From Streptomyces pseudovenezuelae (lineage in GTDB: Bacteria > Actinomycetota > Actinomycetes > Streptomycetales > Streptomycetaceae), in assembly GCF_001513955.1 (NCBI RefSeq), contig NZ_KQ948150.1, forward strand, positions 372,001-436,000: a stretch of 64,000 bases of DNA. Direction: 5' to 3'. The position numbers were made by a program, and so were the translations under genes. Below the pieces are notes generated by a model. It did not search any database. It saw nothing but the letters and a program-made list of their open reading frames with translations, and was not told the origin of the DNA. Positions 41,880 through 50,962 of this stretch are shown piece by piece (within the stretch, counting starts at the first letter, position 1; every line of letters begins with the position of its first letter).

Positions 41880-42701
41880 TCAGTTCCGGGTCACCGAGGT
41901 CTGCAGTTCTGTCACCCAGTCGTCCCGGTTCTCGGGGCACTCCAGGTTGATCTCGCGCGGGTAGCCGGTCGACCGGTAGCCGTTGGCGTCGATCCAGCGG
42001 GCCAGGGTCTGGGCAGTGGGGACGACGGTGTCCATCGAGCCTCGGTGCACGATGGTCGCCGCCTGGTCGAGGGACGGCAGGTCGAGGATGCGGAAGGCGC
42101 CGTCCTGAAGAGGGGCGGCGACCTGGACGGCGGCGTGCACGCTGATCCTGCCACCGCCCTCCGGGGCATCCTCGTAGTAGGCCACACCGGGCCCCGTGGG
42201 GGTCACTCCCGCCGCGCGCAGGAGCTGGAACAGCTCGTCGTAGAGCGGCCCGATGACCGGGCTGATGTCCTGAGGCTCGAAACTCGCGGCAGTCGCACTC
42301 AGCTCCGCCACCCGGACTGCGGGGACGCTCTTGATCACAACGTCGTTCGTGGGCATGTGCCCCTCACTCTCGATCGCTCGGAGCCTCGCCTCGACCTGGA
42401 CCAGCCGTGCTTCCGCGGCGGCCATGGCGGTCTCCAGTTCGGCCCGCCGCAGCCGCAGCATGCCGCGCAGCTCCTCCGTGTCGACCTTCTCCTCCACGAT
42501 GTCGCGGACCTGCTGGAGGGTGAATCCCAGGTCCTTGAGCGCGATGATCCGGTTGAGGCGGGCAAGCTGGGCGGCGGTGTAGTGGCGGTAGCCGCTGATG
42601 GGGTCGACGTGGGCCGGTCGCAGCAGGCCGGTCGCGTCGTAGTGACGCAGCATCCGGACCGAGACGCGGCCGTGCCGGGCGAAGTCTCCGATGGTGAACA
42701 T
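41880..42701 (-). CDS. MerR-family regulator with GyrI-like ligand domain (BmrR-type)
   Basis: ATG 42701 with GGAGA five bases upstream gives a 273-residue protein. Residues 1-70 are the MerR winged helix: MFTIGDFARHGRVSVRMLRHYDATGLLRPAHVDPISGYRHYTAAQLARLNRI split over helix and wing. A coiled-coil dimerisation helix (about 75-115, rich in Leu, Arg and Glu) follows. Residues 120-270 are a GyrI-like effector domain (VRVAELSATA, GPGVAYYEDAPEGGGRISVHAAVQV, STGYPREINLE), as in BmrR-type drug sensors. Such proteins twist promoters with long spacers when bound to drugs. No transporter is adjacent, so the target is elsewhere or in the large gap upstream. Confidence 0.92.
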   Translation of the reverse strand: MFTIGDFARHGRVSVRMLRHYDATGLLRPAHVDPISGYRHYTAAQLARLNRIIALKDLGFTLQQVRDIVEEKVDTEELRGMLRLRRAELETAMAAAEARLVQVEARLRAIESEGHMPTNDVVIKSVPAVRVAELSATAASFEPQDISPVIGPLYDELFQLLRAAGVTPTGPGVAYYEDAPEGGGRISVHAAVQVAAPLQDGAFRILDLPSLDQAATIVHRGSMDTVVPTAQTLARWIDANGYRSTGYPREINLECPENRDDWVTELQTSVTRN

Positions 42702-43687
42702 GATGTCTCCAAGCTGACCGCCTGACACGGTGTGAGGGTCAAGACGTTACTGGTCCGACCGACGCGAGCGTGCTGACGCGGTCCTGGTCCTCGCGGCGGT
42801 CTTCGCGTTGTGCCGGGACCACCGAGGGTGGTTGACGCACCCAGTCCTCTGCACGCCTCGCTTCGCACGTCGTCGCTGCGGCATGGATCAGCAGGTGCCA
42901 CCAGGCATGGTGATCGCTCGTCAAGAGCCCCCGCCGGGAACCATGGCAGCGGGAGTCCAGGGATCGCCGTAGCGGGAGAGCCGCAGATGAGCCGGCGAGT
43001 GAGTTTCAACGGCGCTCGTCATCACGGCTCTTGGGAAGGCAAAGGCTGTCCGCTGCTTCCGGGCCCGTCACGCCCTGCGCGCCCCACACCTTCCCCGCCG
43101 TACGCCGTCCGCGTCACCCCTCCCGAGCCTCCCGCATCGCAAGAAGGCCGGAATCGAATCGGTTCCGCGCAAGCGCTTCGACGGGATGGTACGACCGGCG
43201 GTAGGCGGGGTCAACGGCGGGCCGCGGCGCGAAGGCGGTGCCCACGCAAAGGTCGAGGGCTGGTGCATGGCCGGATTCGGTGCGCGCTGCCCCTTCGTCC
43301 ACCTCGGCTCGACAGTAGCGTTCCTGCTCAGTCGGGTTGCGGAGGGGCGCCCGAGTAGGCGGGCGCCGACGGCCGGTTCCGCCCACGCGACCGGCGGCGC
43401 CACGCGAACGGGTGGGCGCACCGCCGTGTCTCCACGGTCCCGCCCGAGCTGCTTGAGCGGGCCGGTCAACGGAGTTCGGGGGAGATCGGCGATCGAACCG
43501 ATTCCGCACACGCGTCGGACGAAGGACGTCCAGCCCCTTGACAGCCCCGCGGAATCGGGAGCACCGTCTCCCCCCGAAACCTCTCTGCAATCCCACTGAA
43601 AGAACGGCACCTTCGAGCGCTTCCGCGTTTGTCAGCGCGACCAGCACAGAACCCGCCAGGGTTCCGCCGGCACGGTAGGGAGTTCGG
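42702..43687. other. Long (986-bp) non-coding region before the polysaccharide locus
   Basis: I found no credible gene here. Notable elements are GAATCGGTTC at 43156-43165 and its inverted copy GAACCGATTC at 43495-43504, the LacI-like core AAGCGCTT at 43171-43178, GAGCGCTT at 43615-43622, and a hairpin GGCGCCCG (43346-43353) with CGGGCGCC (43360-43367). The region probably holds the promoter and control sites of the first arabinofuranosidase gene, and perhaps remnants of decayed sequence. Confidence 0.45.
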
Positions 43688-45283
43688 ATGGGAACGACAC
43701 GTACGAGTCGCCACGTGCTGTTCGGGCACGGTGGCGTCCCACGGCTGCTCGCCGCGTTACGGCGCCGCGGAAGGCCGGGAAACGAACCGGAGCAGGCATC
43801 TGTCCGTTCGTGGGAGCGCTCCCGCACCTCCCGGCCGAAAGCATTCGCCCGGATGGGAGCCGCGGCCGTGCTCGCGGTCGGCGCGCTGGCCGGTGCCACG
43901 GCCACGACCGGGACGGCCCGGGCCGCCACGTCCGGACCGTGCGATCTCTACGCGGCCGGCGGAACGCCCTGCGTGGCGGCCCACAGCACGACGCGGGCGT
44001 TGTACGCCTCGTACAACGGGCCGCTGTACCAGGTCCGGCGTGCCTCGGACAACACCACCCGCGATGTCGGCGTCCTGAGTGCGGGCGGATCCGCCGACGC
44101 CGCCGCGCAGGACTCGTTCTGCTCGGGGACGACCTGTCTGATCTCGATCATCTACGACCAGTCCGGTCGCGGGAACCACCTCACCCAGGCGCCCGGCGGC
44201 GGCGCCGCGGGCGGTCCCGACAACCTCGCGAACGCGACGGCCGCGCCCACCACGGTGGGCGGTCACAAGGCCTACGGCGTCTTCGTGGCACCCGGTACGG
44301 GATACCGCAACAACCACACCAACGGGATCGCGACGGGGGACAACCCCGAGGGCATGTACGCGATCTTCGACGGCACGCACTACAACGGCGGCTGCTGCTT
44401 CGACTACGGCAATGCCGAGACCGACAGCAACGACGACGGCAACGGCACCATGGAGGCCATCTACTTCGGCAACATCAAGGTCTGGGGCTACGGTGCGGGC
44501 AACGGCCCCTGGATCATGGCCGACCTGGAGAACGGCCTGTTCTCCGGGGTGAACCAGCACTACAACGCGAACGACCCGACCATCAACTACCGCTACACGA
44601 CGGCCATCGTCAAAGGCGGCCCGAACCACTGGGCGATCCGCGGCGGCAACGCGCAGTCGGGCAGTCTGTCCACGTTCTACGACGGGGTGCGTCCCAACGT
44701 CGCGGGCTACAACCCGATGCGGAAGCAGGGCGCGATCATCCTGGGTATCGGCGGTGACAACAGCAAGGGCGCCCAAGGCACCTTCTACGAGGGCGCGATG
44801 ACCTCCGGCTACCCGTCGGACGCCACGGAGAACGCGGTGCAGGCCAACATCACCGCGGCCGGATACAGCAACGCCACCGGCGGGACGGGCACCGGCGCCC
44901 TGCACGCGGTGGGCGCGGGCAAGTGCCTGGACGTGCCGAACTCGTCCACCACGGCCGGGACACAGCTGCAGATCTGGGACTGCAGCGGTGGCGCCAACCA
45001 GAGCTGGACCCGCACCTCCGCCAACCAGTTGACCGTATACAGCGGCAGCAGCCAGCTTTGTCTGGACGCCTACAACAACCAGACCACCGCCGGCACCAAG
45101 GTGGTGACCTGGCCCTGCAACGGCGGTGCCAACCAGCAGTGGCAGCTCAACTCCGACGGCACCGTCACCGGCATCCAGTCCGGACTCTGCCTCGATGTCA
45201 CCGGCGCCTCCACGGCCAACGGCGCCCTGGCCGAGCTGTGGACCTGCAACGGCGGCTCCAACCAGCGATGGAACCTGAGCTGA
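43688..45283 (+). CDS. Secreted GH54-type alpha-L-arabinofuranosidase with CBM13
   Basis: ATG 43688 follows GGGAG by six bases; 531 residues. The N-terminus is unusually long (about 78 residues) before the export cleavage near TARAATS; an ATG at 43853 would leave a signal without a basic start. The catalytic domain (about 80-395) matches GH54: the vicinal Cys pair 236-237 in GGCCFDYG that shapes the arabinose pocket, the probable nucleophile Glu281 in ADLENGLF and the acid/base Asp357 in GIGGDNSK. A CBM13 with three QxW repeats (NQSW, NQQW, NQRW) replaces the CBM42 of fungal enzymes. It releases arabinose from arabinoxylan or arabinan. A CebR-like box lies inside codons 42-46. Confidence 0.88.
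   Translation: MGTTRTSRHVLFGHGGVPRLLAALRRRGRPGNEPEQASVRSWERSRTSRPKAFARMGAAAVLAVGALAGATATTGTARAATSGPCDLYAAGGTPCVAAHSTTRALYASYNGPLYQVRRASDNTTRDVGVLSAGGSADAAAQDSFCSGTTCLISIIYDQSGRGNHLTQAPGGGAAGGPDNLANATAAPTTVGGHKAYGVFVAPGTGYRNNHTNGIATGDNPEGMYAIFDGTHYNGGCCFDYGNAETDSNDDGNGTMEAIYFGNIKVWGYGAGNGPWIMADLENGLFSGVNQHYNANDPTINYRYTTAIVKGGPNHWAIRGGNAQSGSLSTFYDGVRPNVAGYNPMRKQGAIILGIGGDNSKGAQGTFYEGAMTSGYPSDATENAVQANITAAGYSNATGGTGTGALHAVGAGKCLDVPNSSTTAGTQLQIWDCSGGANQSWTRTSANQLTVYSGSSQLCLDAYNNQTTAGTKVVTWPCNGGANQQWQLNSDGTVTGIQSGLCLDVTGASTANGALAELWTCNGGSNQRWNLS
43811..43824. promoter_or_regulatory. CebR-type (LacI-family) operator within the first gene
   Basis: TGGGAGCGCTCCCG matches the published Streptomyces CebR box (TGGGAGCGCTCCCA) at 13 of 14 positions. 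CebR is a cello-oligosaccharide-responsive repressor of cellulose-utilisation genes. The site is about 125 bp inside the annotated gene, or 30 bp before the alternative ATG 43853. Confidence 0.6.
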
Positions 45284-45298
45284 ACCGAACGGCTCCAG

Positions 45299-45328
45299 CC
45301 CGTGGCCGCGCTCACCCCCGGCCACGGG
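45299..45328 (+). terminator. 9-bp hairpin after the first arabinofuranosidase gene
   Basis: CCCGTGGCC (45299-45307) pairs with GGCCACGGG (45320-45328) around a 12-base loop, 16 bp after the stop. It probably ends or stabilises the first transcript. Confidence 0.7.
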
Positions 45329-45458
45329 CCGTACGCGACACCGAATCGCCCGCTCCCCTCGCCCTGACCGGAGGGCGCGGGGCATGCCGGTGGCTCCGGC
45401 GGCCGACAACGCCACTGGGCCCCACACCAGGCGCCACCGCCACCACTGGAGGATGACG

Positions 45459-47906
45459 ATGTTCCGAGCCGGAGCGCTCCGCGGCCTCCGGGCCGCCCCC
45501 GTGGCTCTGCTCGCCTTGCTGGCCGGGAGCCTGCCCACGGCCGGGGCCGCGTTCGCCGTACCGGTCGAGCGCCAGGCGGCGGCCGCCGACCTGTATGTGG
45601 CGCCGGGTGCGCCCGCGGGCGGGAACGGCACCGCCGGGCAGCCGTTCGCGACGATCGACCAGGCGCAGCAGCCCGCGCACCGGCTGTCGGCCGACGCGGA
45701 CGTCGTGGTCCACCTGGCCGGCGGCACCTACCGGCTGTCCAGACCGCTGGCCTTCGGCTCCGGCGACGGCGGGCAGAACGGCCACACCATCACCTACCAG
45801 GCCATGCCCGGGCAGCAGCCGGTCGTGAGCGGCGCCCAGCAGGTATCGGGTTGGCAGGTGCATGATCAGAGCAGCAATATCTGGTCGGTCCATGTGGGCA
45901 GCGGTGTGAACACGCGTCAGTTGTACGTGAACGGCAAGCAGGCACCGCGGGCGGCGATCCAGGTGCCCCGCGCCGGCTTCACCTTCACCCGGACCGGACT
46001 GACCGTCACCGACTCCTCCCTCGACTACCTGGCCGGTCTCTCGGACCAGAGCCACATGGAAGTCGAGAGCGTCAACTCCTTCACCGACCGCTACGCGCCG
46101 GTCCAGTCGATCAGCGGCAGGACCATCACCATGCAGCAGCCCGCGTGGAACAACAACTCCTGGGGCTACGACACCATCAACGCGCCGTTCGCCGGCGGGA
46201 CCATGTATCTGGAGAACAACTACGCGTTCCTCAAGCAGGCCGGGCAGTGGTACCTCGACTCGTCCACCGGCGACCTGTACTACCGGGCCCAGCCGGGGCA
46301 GAACCCGAACAGCCTCGACGTCGAACTGCCCCGGCTGCAGAGCCTGCTCGGCATCAGCGGCAGCTACGGCTCACCGGCGACCGGTCTGGGATTCTCCGGT
46401 ATCCGGTTCACCGGCACCTCCTGGCTGGGCCCGAGCGGACCCGACGGCTACGCGGACCAGCAGAGCGGCGCGCACATCACCGGTGCCTACGCGATGCCCG
46501 CCGACTGGCTGAACACCTGCAAGTCGGGGTGCACGCAGTTCGAGGCCACCCGGAACCACTGGGCGCAGATGCCCGCGGCTGTCCAGGTCTCCGCCGCCAC
46601 CGGCATCACCTTCTCCGGTGACACGTTCTCCGAGCTCGGGCAGGCCGGGCTGGGCGTGGGCAACGACGGCGGCGCCACCGCTTCCGGCACCGGACTCGGC
46701 GCGAACGGCGTCACCGTCACCGGCAACACGTTCACCGACATCGCCGGCAGCGGCATCCAGGTCGGCGGGATCCAGCCGGACGCGCACCACCCCGGCAACC
46801 CGCAGATGACCAACCAGAACATCACCATCAGCAACAACAAGGTCAGCGGGGTGGGCACCGACTACAAGGAGACCGCCGGAATCCTGTCCACCTACGTCAC
46901 CAACGCGACGATCACCCACAACCAGTGCGACCACCTGCCCTACGACGGGATCGACATCGGCTGGGGCTGGGGGATGAACGACCCCGGTGGCAGCCAGGAC
47001 TACGCCAACCGGGGCACGTACACCTACCAGCCCGTCTACAGCACTCCCACGACGCTGAAGAACAACACCGTCACCCACAACCTGGTCTTCGACACCAAGA
47101 ACGCGATGTTCGACGGCGGCAGCATCTACAGCCTGTCCGCGGCCCCCGGCTCGGTGATCTCCGACAACTACATGTACGACAACAACCGCACCACCGCGCT
47201 GTACCTGGACGAGGGCTCCCGGTACCTGAAGGTCTCCGACAACGTGGTGCAGGACGCGGGCAACTGGGCGCTCACCAACGCCAACGCGAACAACCACACC
47301 GACGACAGCACGTTCTCCGGCAACTGGTACAACGGCGGCAACACCTACGTGGCCACCGGCCCTCCCCACAACAACGTCCTCAGCGGCAATGTCCTGGTCA
47401 GCGGTACCAACTGGCCCCAGGGCGCCCGAGAGGTCATCCAGCAGGCGGGCGTCCAGTCGTCGGGAGGGGGCGGCTTCCCCACCGGCTACCACCGGCTGGT
47501 GATCGCGAGCAACAGCCTGTGCTTGGACGTGTACGGCAACTCGGGCAGCGCGGGCGCGGCGATCGACCAGTGGACCTGCAACGGGCAGGGCAACCAGCAG
47601 TTCGAGTTCGTGCCGGTCTCGGGCGGCTACGGGCAACTGCGCGCGCAGAACTCCGGACAGGTCGTCGGGGTGTCGGGCGGCTCCACGACCGCCGGTACAC
47701 CGAACATCGTGCAGCAGGCCGCCGACGGAGCGGCCGGCACCCTGTGGCTGCCGGTACAGCAGTCCGACGGGTCGTACTCCTTCAAGAACCAGAACAGCGG
47801 TCTGTGCCTGGACGTCTACGGCGGCGGAAGCAACCCGGGCCAGCAACTGGACCAGTGGCAGTGCAAGAACGCACCCGGCACCAACCAGGACTTCACCCCC
47901 CGCTGA
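45459..47906 (+). CDS. Secreted right-handed beta-helix protein with CBM13 (GH141-like?)
   Basis: ATG 45459 is six bases after GGAGG; the ATG at 45453 is too close to that site. The 815 residues start with a signal peptide ending near AAFAVP. Residues about 45-660 form a parallel beta-helix: repeated GI-x-(F/V)-x-(G/N)-x-x-(F/I) rungs such as GITFSGDTFSELGQAGL, GVTVTGNTFTDIAGSGI and ATITHNQCDHLPYDGIDIGWGWG. An N-terminal LYVAPGAPAGGNGTAGQPFATIDQA segment is typical of polysaccharide-acting beta-helix enzymes. Family GH141 (fucosidase, xylanase) is a reasonable guess, not proven. The CBM13 (about 675-815) is almost identical to that of the 55695 protein. A GGAGCGCTCC palindrome lies at its fifth codon. 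Confidence 0.75.
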   Translation: MFRAGALRGLRAAPVALLALLAGSLPTAGAAFAVPVERQAAAADLYVAPGAPAGGNGTAGQPFATIDQAQQPAHRLSADADVVVHLAGGTYRLSRPLAFGSGDGGQNGHTITYQAMPGQQPVVSGAQQVSGWQVHDQSSNIWSVHVGSGVNTRQLYVNGKQAPRAAIQVPRAGFTFTRTGLTVTDSSLDYLAGLSDQSHMEVESVNSFTDRYAPVQSISGRTITMQQPAWNNNSWGYDTINAPFAGGTMYLENNYAFLKQAGQWYLDSSTGDLYYRAQPGQNPNSLDVELPRLQSLLGISGSYGSPATGLGFSGIRFTGTSWLGPSGPDGYADQQSGAHITGAYAMPADWLNTCKSGCTQFEATRNHWAQMPAAVQVSAATGITFSGDTFSELGQAGLGVGNDGGATASGTGLGANGVTVTGNTFTDIAGSGIQVGGIQPDAHHPGNPQMTNQNITISNNKVSGVGTDYKETAGILSTYVTNATITHNQCDHLPYDGIDIGWGWGMNDPGGSQDYANRGTYTYQPVYSTPTTLKNNTVTHNLVFDTKNAMFDGGSIYSLSAAPGSVISDNYMYDNNRTTALYLDEGSRYLKVSDNVVQDAGNWALTNANANNHTDDSTFSGNWYNGGNTYVATGPPHNNVLSGNVLVSGTNWPQGAREVIQQAGVQSSGGGGFPTGYHRLVIASNSLCLDVYGNSGSAGAAIDQWTCNGQGNQQFEFVPVSGGYGQLRAQNSGQVVGVSGGSTTAGTPNIVQQAADGAAGTLWLPVQQSDGSYSFKNQNSGLCLDVYGGGSNPGQQLDQWQCKNAPGTNQDFTPR
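45471..45480. promoter_or_regulatory. CebR-box core inside the beta-helix gene start
   Basis: GGAGCGCTCC is a perfect 10-bp palindrome identical to the central ten bases of the CebR box; the flanking bases differ (C and G instead of G and C). It lies 12 bp after the ATG. It may be a weaker site for the same LacI-family regulator. Confidence 0.35.
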
Positions 47907-47989
47907 CCGATTCACGCCTCCGGAACGCCCACACGAACCGGAGGTCCGTTCACCCCCACCCACTGACCCGCACCCAGTGAGGAACGCCG

Positions 47990-49123
47990 ATGAAGAAGTA
48001 CTGGGCACCCTTGGCCGCCGCGCTGACGGCCACTCTCGCCTTGGGCGCCGCGTGGCCTGCCGCAGCCGCCGCCGAGGCACCGCCTTCCACCGCGCGAGCC
48101 GCCGCCGCGCCCACGCCCCTGCGGGTGATGCCGTTGGGCGACTCGATCACCTGGGGCGTCGGCAGCCCCTCCGGGAACAGCTACCGGAGCTTCCTCGGGA
48201 GCAGGTTGACGGCCGAGGGCCACACCCTGGACTTCGTGGGCTCAGGGCGCAACGGCACCATGGCCGACCCGGACAACGAAGGTCACTCCGGCTGGCGGAT
48301 CGACCAGATCGCCGGCATCGCGGACTCCGTGCTGGCCCGTTACCGGCCGAACGTGGTCACCCTGGAGATCGGCACCAACGACCTGAACGGCAACTACCAG
48401 ATCCCGACCGCGGCCGACCGCCTCCGTGCGCTCATCGACCAGATCACCCGGGCCGTACCCGACGCGACCGTCCTCGTCGGCACCGTGATCATCTCCACCA
48501 GCGGCACCGAGGAGGCCAACCGGCCCGCGTTCAACGCCAAGTTGCCCGGGATCGTCCAGGCCGAACAGGCTGCCGGGAAGCACGTACGGCTGGTCGACAT
48601 GAGTGCTCTGACCGCCTCGGATCTGTCCGACGCCCTGCACCCCAACGACAGCGGCTTCGGCAAGATGGCGGACGCCTTCAACGCGGGCATCCAGGCCGCG
48701 GACGCGGCAGGCTGGATCAAGCCGCCGGACTCCGCGAGCGGGCAGGTGCGCTCCGGGATCGCGGGGAAGTGCCTGGGAGTCAGCGGCGGCAACAGCGCCA
48801 ACGGGACGGCCGCGGAGATCCGGTCCTGCGACGGCTCCGCCGCGCAGACGTGGTCCGCGCGCTCCGACGGCACCCTGCGGGCGCTCGGGAAGTGCCTCGA
48901 CGCCACCGGCCGTGGCACCGCCAACGGCACCAAGATCGCGATCTGGGACTGCAACGGCGGCACCAACCAGCAATGGCAGACGTACAACGGCGGCTACCGC
49001 AACCCGGTCTCCGGCCGTTGCCTCGACGACCCCAACGCGTCCACCACCGACGGTACGCAACTGGTCCTGTGGGACTGCAACGGCGGCTCCAACCAGCAGT
49101 GGACCGCTCTGCCGGTCTCCTGA
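47990..49123 (+). CDS. Secreted SGNH esterase with CBM13 (CE3-like acetyl-xylan esterase)
   Basis: ATG 47990 follows GTGAGGAA by a few bases; 377 residues with a signal peptide ending near AAAAEA. The SGNH catalytic domain (about 40-245) shows block I MPLGDSITWG (Ser52), a block II Gly, block III IGTNDLN and block V DALHPND (Asp214, His217). The order and length suit carbohydrate esterase family 3, which removes acetyl groups from xylan. The CBM13 (about 250-377) has NQQW repeats and one degenerate AQTW. It would prepare acetylated xylan for the xylanase encoded next. Confidence 0.85.
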   Translation: MKKYWAPLAAALTATLALGAAWPAAAAAEAPPSTARAAAAPTPLRVMPLGDSITWGVGSPSGNSYRSFLGSRLTAEGHTLDFVGSGRNGTMADPDNEGHSGWRIDQIAGIADSVLARYRPNVVTLEIGTNDLNGNYQIPTAADRLRALIDQITRAVPDATVLVGTVIISTSGTEEANRPAFNAKLPGIVQAEQAAGKHVRLVDMSALTASDLSDALHPNDSGFGKMADAFNAGIQAADAAGWIKPPDSASGQVRSGIAGKCLGVSGGNSANGTAAEIRSCDGSAAQTWSARSDGTLRALGKCLDATGRGTANGTKIAIWDCNGGTNQQWQTYNGGYRNPVSGRCLDDPNASTTDGTQLVLWDCNGGSNQQWTALPVS

Positions 49124-49207
49124 ACACGTGAACCCGCTCCACCCAGGCACCGTCTCGTGGCCGGTGCCCACTCCTCTCACACCCCCGCACAGGGAGGTCG
49201 ATCCTTC

Positions 49208-50683
49208 ATGTCCTGGCTCAACAAGGAGCCCCTGCTCCGCAAGGCCCTGGCCTCGGCCACCGGCTTGCTGGCCGGCACGGCACTGGCCCTGGCCGGCCCG
49301 GCGAGCCCGGCCGCGCACGCGGCGGCCGGCACACTGGGCGCGGCCGCGGCCGACAGCGGCCGCTATTTCGGTACGGCCGTGGCCGCCGGAAAGCTCGGCA
49401 ACTCGACGTACTCCACCATCCTCGACCGGGAATTCAACATGATCACCCCGGAGAACGAGATGAAGTGGGACACCACCGAACCGTCCCGCGGCACCTTCAA
49501 CTTCGGTCCGGCCGACCAGATCGTCAGCCACGCCACCGCGCACGGGCAGCGGATGCGCGGCCACACCCTGGTGTGGCACTCGCAGCTGCCCGGCTGGGTC
49601 AGCTCGATCGGCGATGCCAACACCCTGCGCAGCGTGATGAACAACCACATCACCACCGAGATGAACCACTTCAAGGGCAAGATCTACGCCTGGGACGTGG
49701 TCAACGAGGCGTTCGCCGACGGCGGCAGCGGCCAGCACCGCAGCTCGGTCTTCCAGAACGTGCTCGGCAACGGCTTCATCGAGGAGGCGTTCCGCACAGC
49801 CCGCGCCGCCGACTCCTCGGCGAAGCTCTGTTACAACGACTACAACATCGAGAACTGGTCGGACGCCAAGACGCAGGGCGTCTACAACATGGTCAGGGAC
49901 TTCAAGGCGCGCGGCGTGCCCATCGACTGCGTCGGCCTGCAGAGCCACTTCGGCGCAGGCGGACCGCCGTCCAGTTTCCAGACCACGCTGTCGAACTTCG
50001 CCGCGCTGGGCGTCGACGTCCAGATCACCGAGCTCGACATCGCCCAGGCATCGGCGACCGTGTACGGCAACACGGTCCGGGCGTGCATGAACGTCGCGCG
50101 CTGCACCGGTATCACCGTGTGGGGTATCAGGGACAGCGACTCGTGGCGGACGGGGGAGAACCCGCTGCTGTTCGACAACAACGGCAACAAGAAGCCGGCC
50201 TACGACGCGTCCCTCTCCGCGCTCGGCGGTGGGACGGGGAACCCCGGCGGAGGCATCGTGTCGGGCCAGGTGTACTCGCTGACCGACGTGGCCGCCGGCC
50301 GGGTGCTGGACGTGCTCGGCGGGCAGACGGCGAACGGCACGCCCGTGCAGGTCTGGGACGCCAACGGCAGTGCCGCGAACCAGCAGTGGCGGGCGAGTCA
50401 GAACGGCGACGGCTCCTACACGCTGACGAACATCGCCAGCGGGCGAGTCCTGGACGAACCTGGCGGCCAGACGGGCAACGGCACCCGGATGGCCATCTGG
50501 GACGCCAACGGCGGTGCGAACCAGCACTGGCGGGCGAGCGTCAACGGCGACGGTTCGTACACCCTGATCAACGTCGCCTCGGGCCGGGCGCTGGAGATCC
50601 CCAGCGGGCAGACCGGCAACGGTGCCCCGGTCCAGATCTGGGACTCGAACGGCGGCGCCAACCAGCACTGGAACTTCAGGTGA
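49208..50683 (+). CDS. Secreted GH10 endo-1,4-beta-xylanase with CBM13
   Basis: ATG 49208 follows AGGGAGG by about eleven bases; 491 residues with a signal peptide ending near AAHAAAG. The GH10 barrel occupies about 45-345: FNMITPENEMKWDTTEP, RGHTLVWHSQLPGWV, WDVVNEAF (acid/base Glu167) and VQITELDIA (nucleophile Glu275). The enzyme cuts internal xylan bonds with retention of configuration. The C-terminal lectin domain (about 360-491) has three tandem units of the form Y-(S/T)-L-T-(D/N)-V-A-(A/S)-G-R-V-L, a different ricin subtype from the other CBM13s here. The model Streptomyces xylanase A has the same GH10-CBM13 plan. A strong hairpin follows. Confidence 0.95.
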   Translation: MSWLNKEPLLRKALASATGLLAGTALALAGPASPAAHAAAGTLGAAAADSGRYFGTAVAAGKLGNSTYSTILDREFNMITPENEMKWDTTEPSRGTFNFGPADQIVSHATAHGQRMRGHTLVWHSQLPGWVSSIGDANTLRSVMNNHITTEMNHFKGKIYAWDVVNEAFADGGSGQHRSSVFQNVLGNGFIEEAFRTARAADSSAKLCYNDYNIENWSDAKTQGVYNMVRDFKARGVPIDCVGLQSHFGAGGPPSSFQTTLSNFAALGVDVQITELDIAQASATVYGNTVRACMNVARCTGITVWGIRDSDSWRTGENPLLFDNNGNKKPAYDASLSALGGGTGNPGGGIVSGQVYSLTDVAAGRVLDVLGGQTANGTPVQVWDANGSAANQQWRASQNGDGSYTLTNIASGRVLDEPGGQTGNGTRMAIWDANGGANQHWRASVNGDGSYTLINVASGRALEIPSGQTGNGAPVQIWDSNGGANQHWNFR

Positions 50684-50703
50684 GGTGATTCGGAACGCAC
50701 ACT

Positions 50704-50737
50704 CCGCGTCCGGTACGGCGGCCGTCGCCGGACGCGG
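50704..50737 (+). terminator. 10-bp hairpin after the xylanase gene
   Basis: CCGCGTCCGG (50704-50713) pairs perfectly with CCGGACGCGG (50728-50737) over a 14-base loop, 21 bp after the xylanase stop. It divides the locus into an upstream group (43688-50683) and a downstream operon (50963-63429). Confidence 0.78.
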
Positions 50738-50783
50738 CTTCCGGCATGCCCTGACAACGGTCTGACCAGGGACGATACATGGG

Positions 50784-50823
50784 ATGCATCGGAATTCAAT
50801 GGGGTGTGCCGAGTGCATTGACT
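50784..50823 (+). promoter_or_regulatory. Promoter region of the second enzyme operon
   Basis: The AT-richer patch holds an imperfect inverted repeat (ATGCATCGG from 50784 and CCGAGTGCAT ending 50818) and a -35-like TTGACT at 50818-50823. A convincing -10 at normal spacing is not seen. The 280-bp gap is the only large one before seven closely packed genes, so their promoter is most likely here. Confidence 0.4.
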
Positions 50824-50962
50824 CGTTCGGGGACCTGTGGAATCACTAGGACATGGGATGTCTGAGGAGTTCCTGTGGGTGCTCTCGACTGCCCTCGCCA
50901 CCCTCTCGTTCGGCCAGGCACAGCACTCTCTGTCACCTTCCCCCACCTACGCGAGGAACAGA

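Noticed and set aside
43068..43610. Minus-strand 180-codon frame in the long gap before the enzyme locus
   Set aside because: No ribosome site, no domain and Pro/Arg-rich composition; overlapping frames on the other strand are equally long.
48242..50818. Long minus-strand frames opposite the esterase and xylanase genes (and similar ones opposite 52408-54972 and 59579-62098)
   Set aside because: They mirror conserved secreted enzymes and show valine/glycine-rich low-complexity text without starts or motifs.
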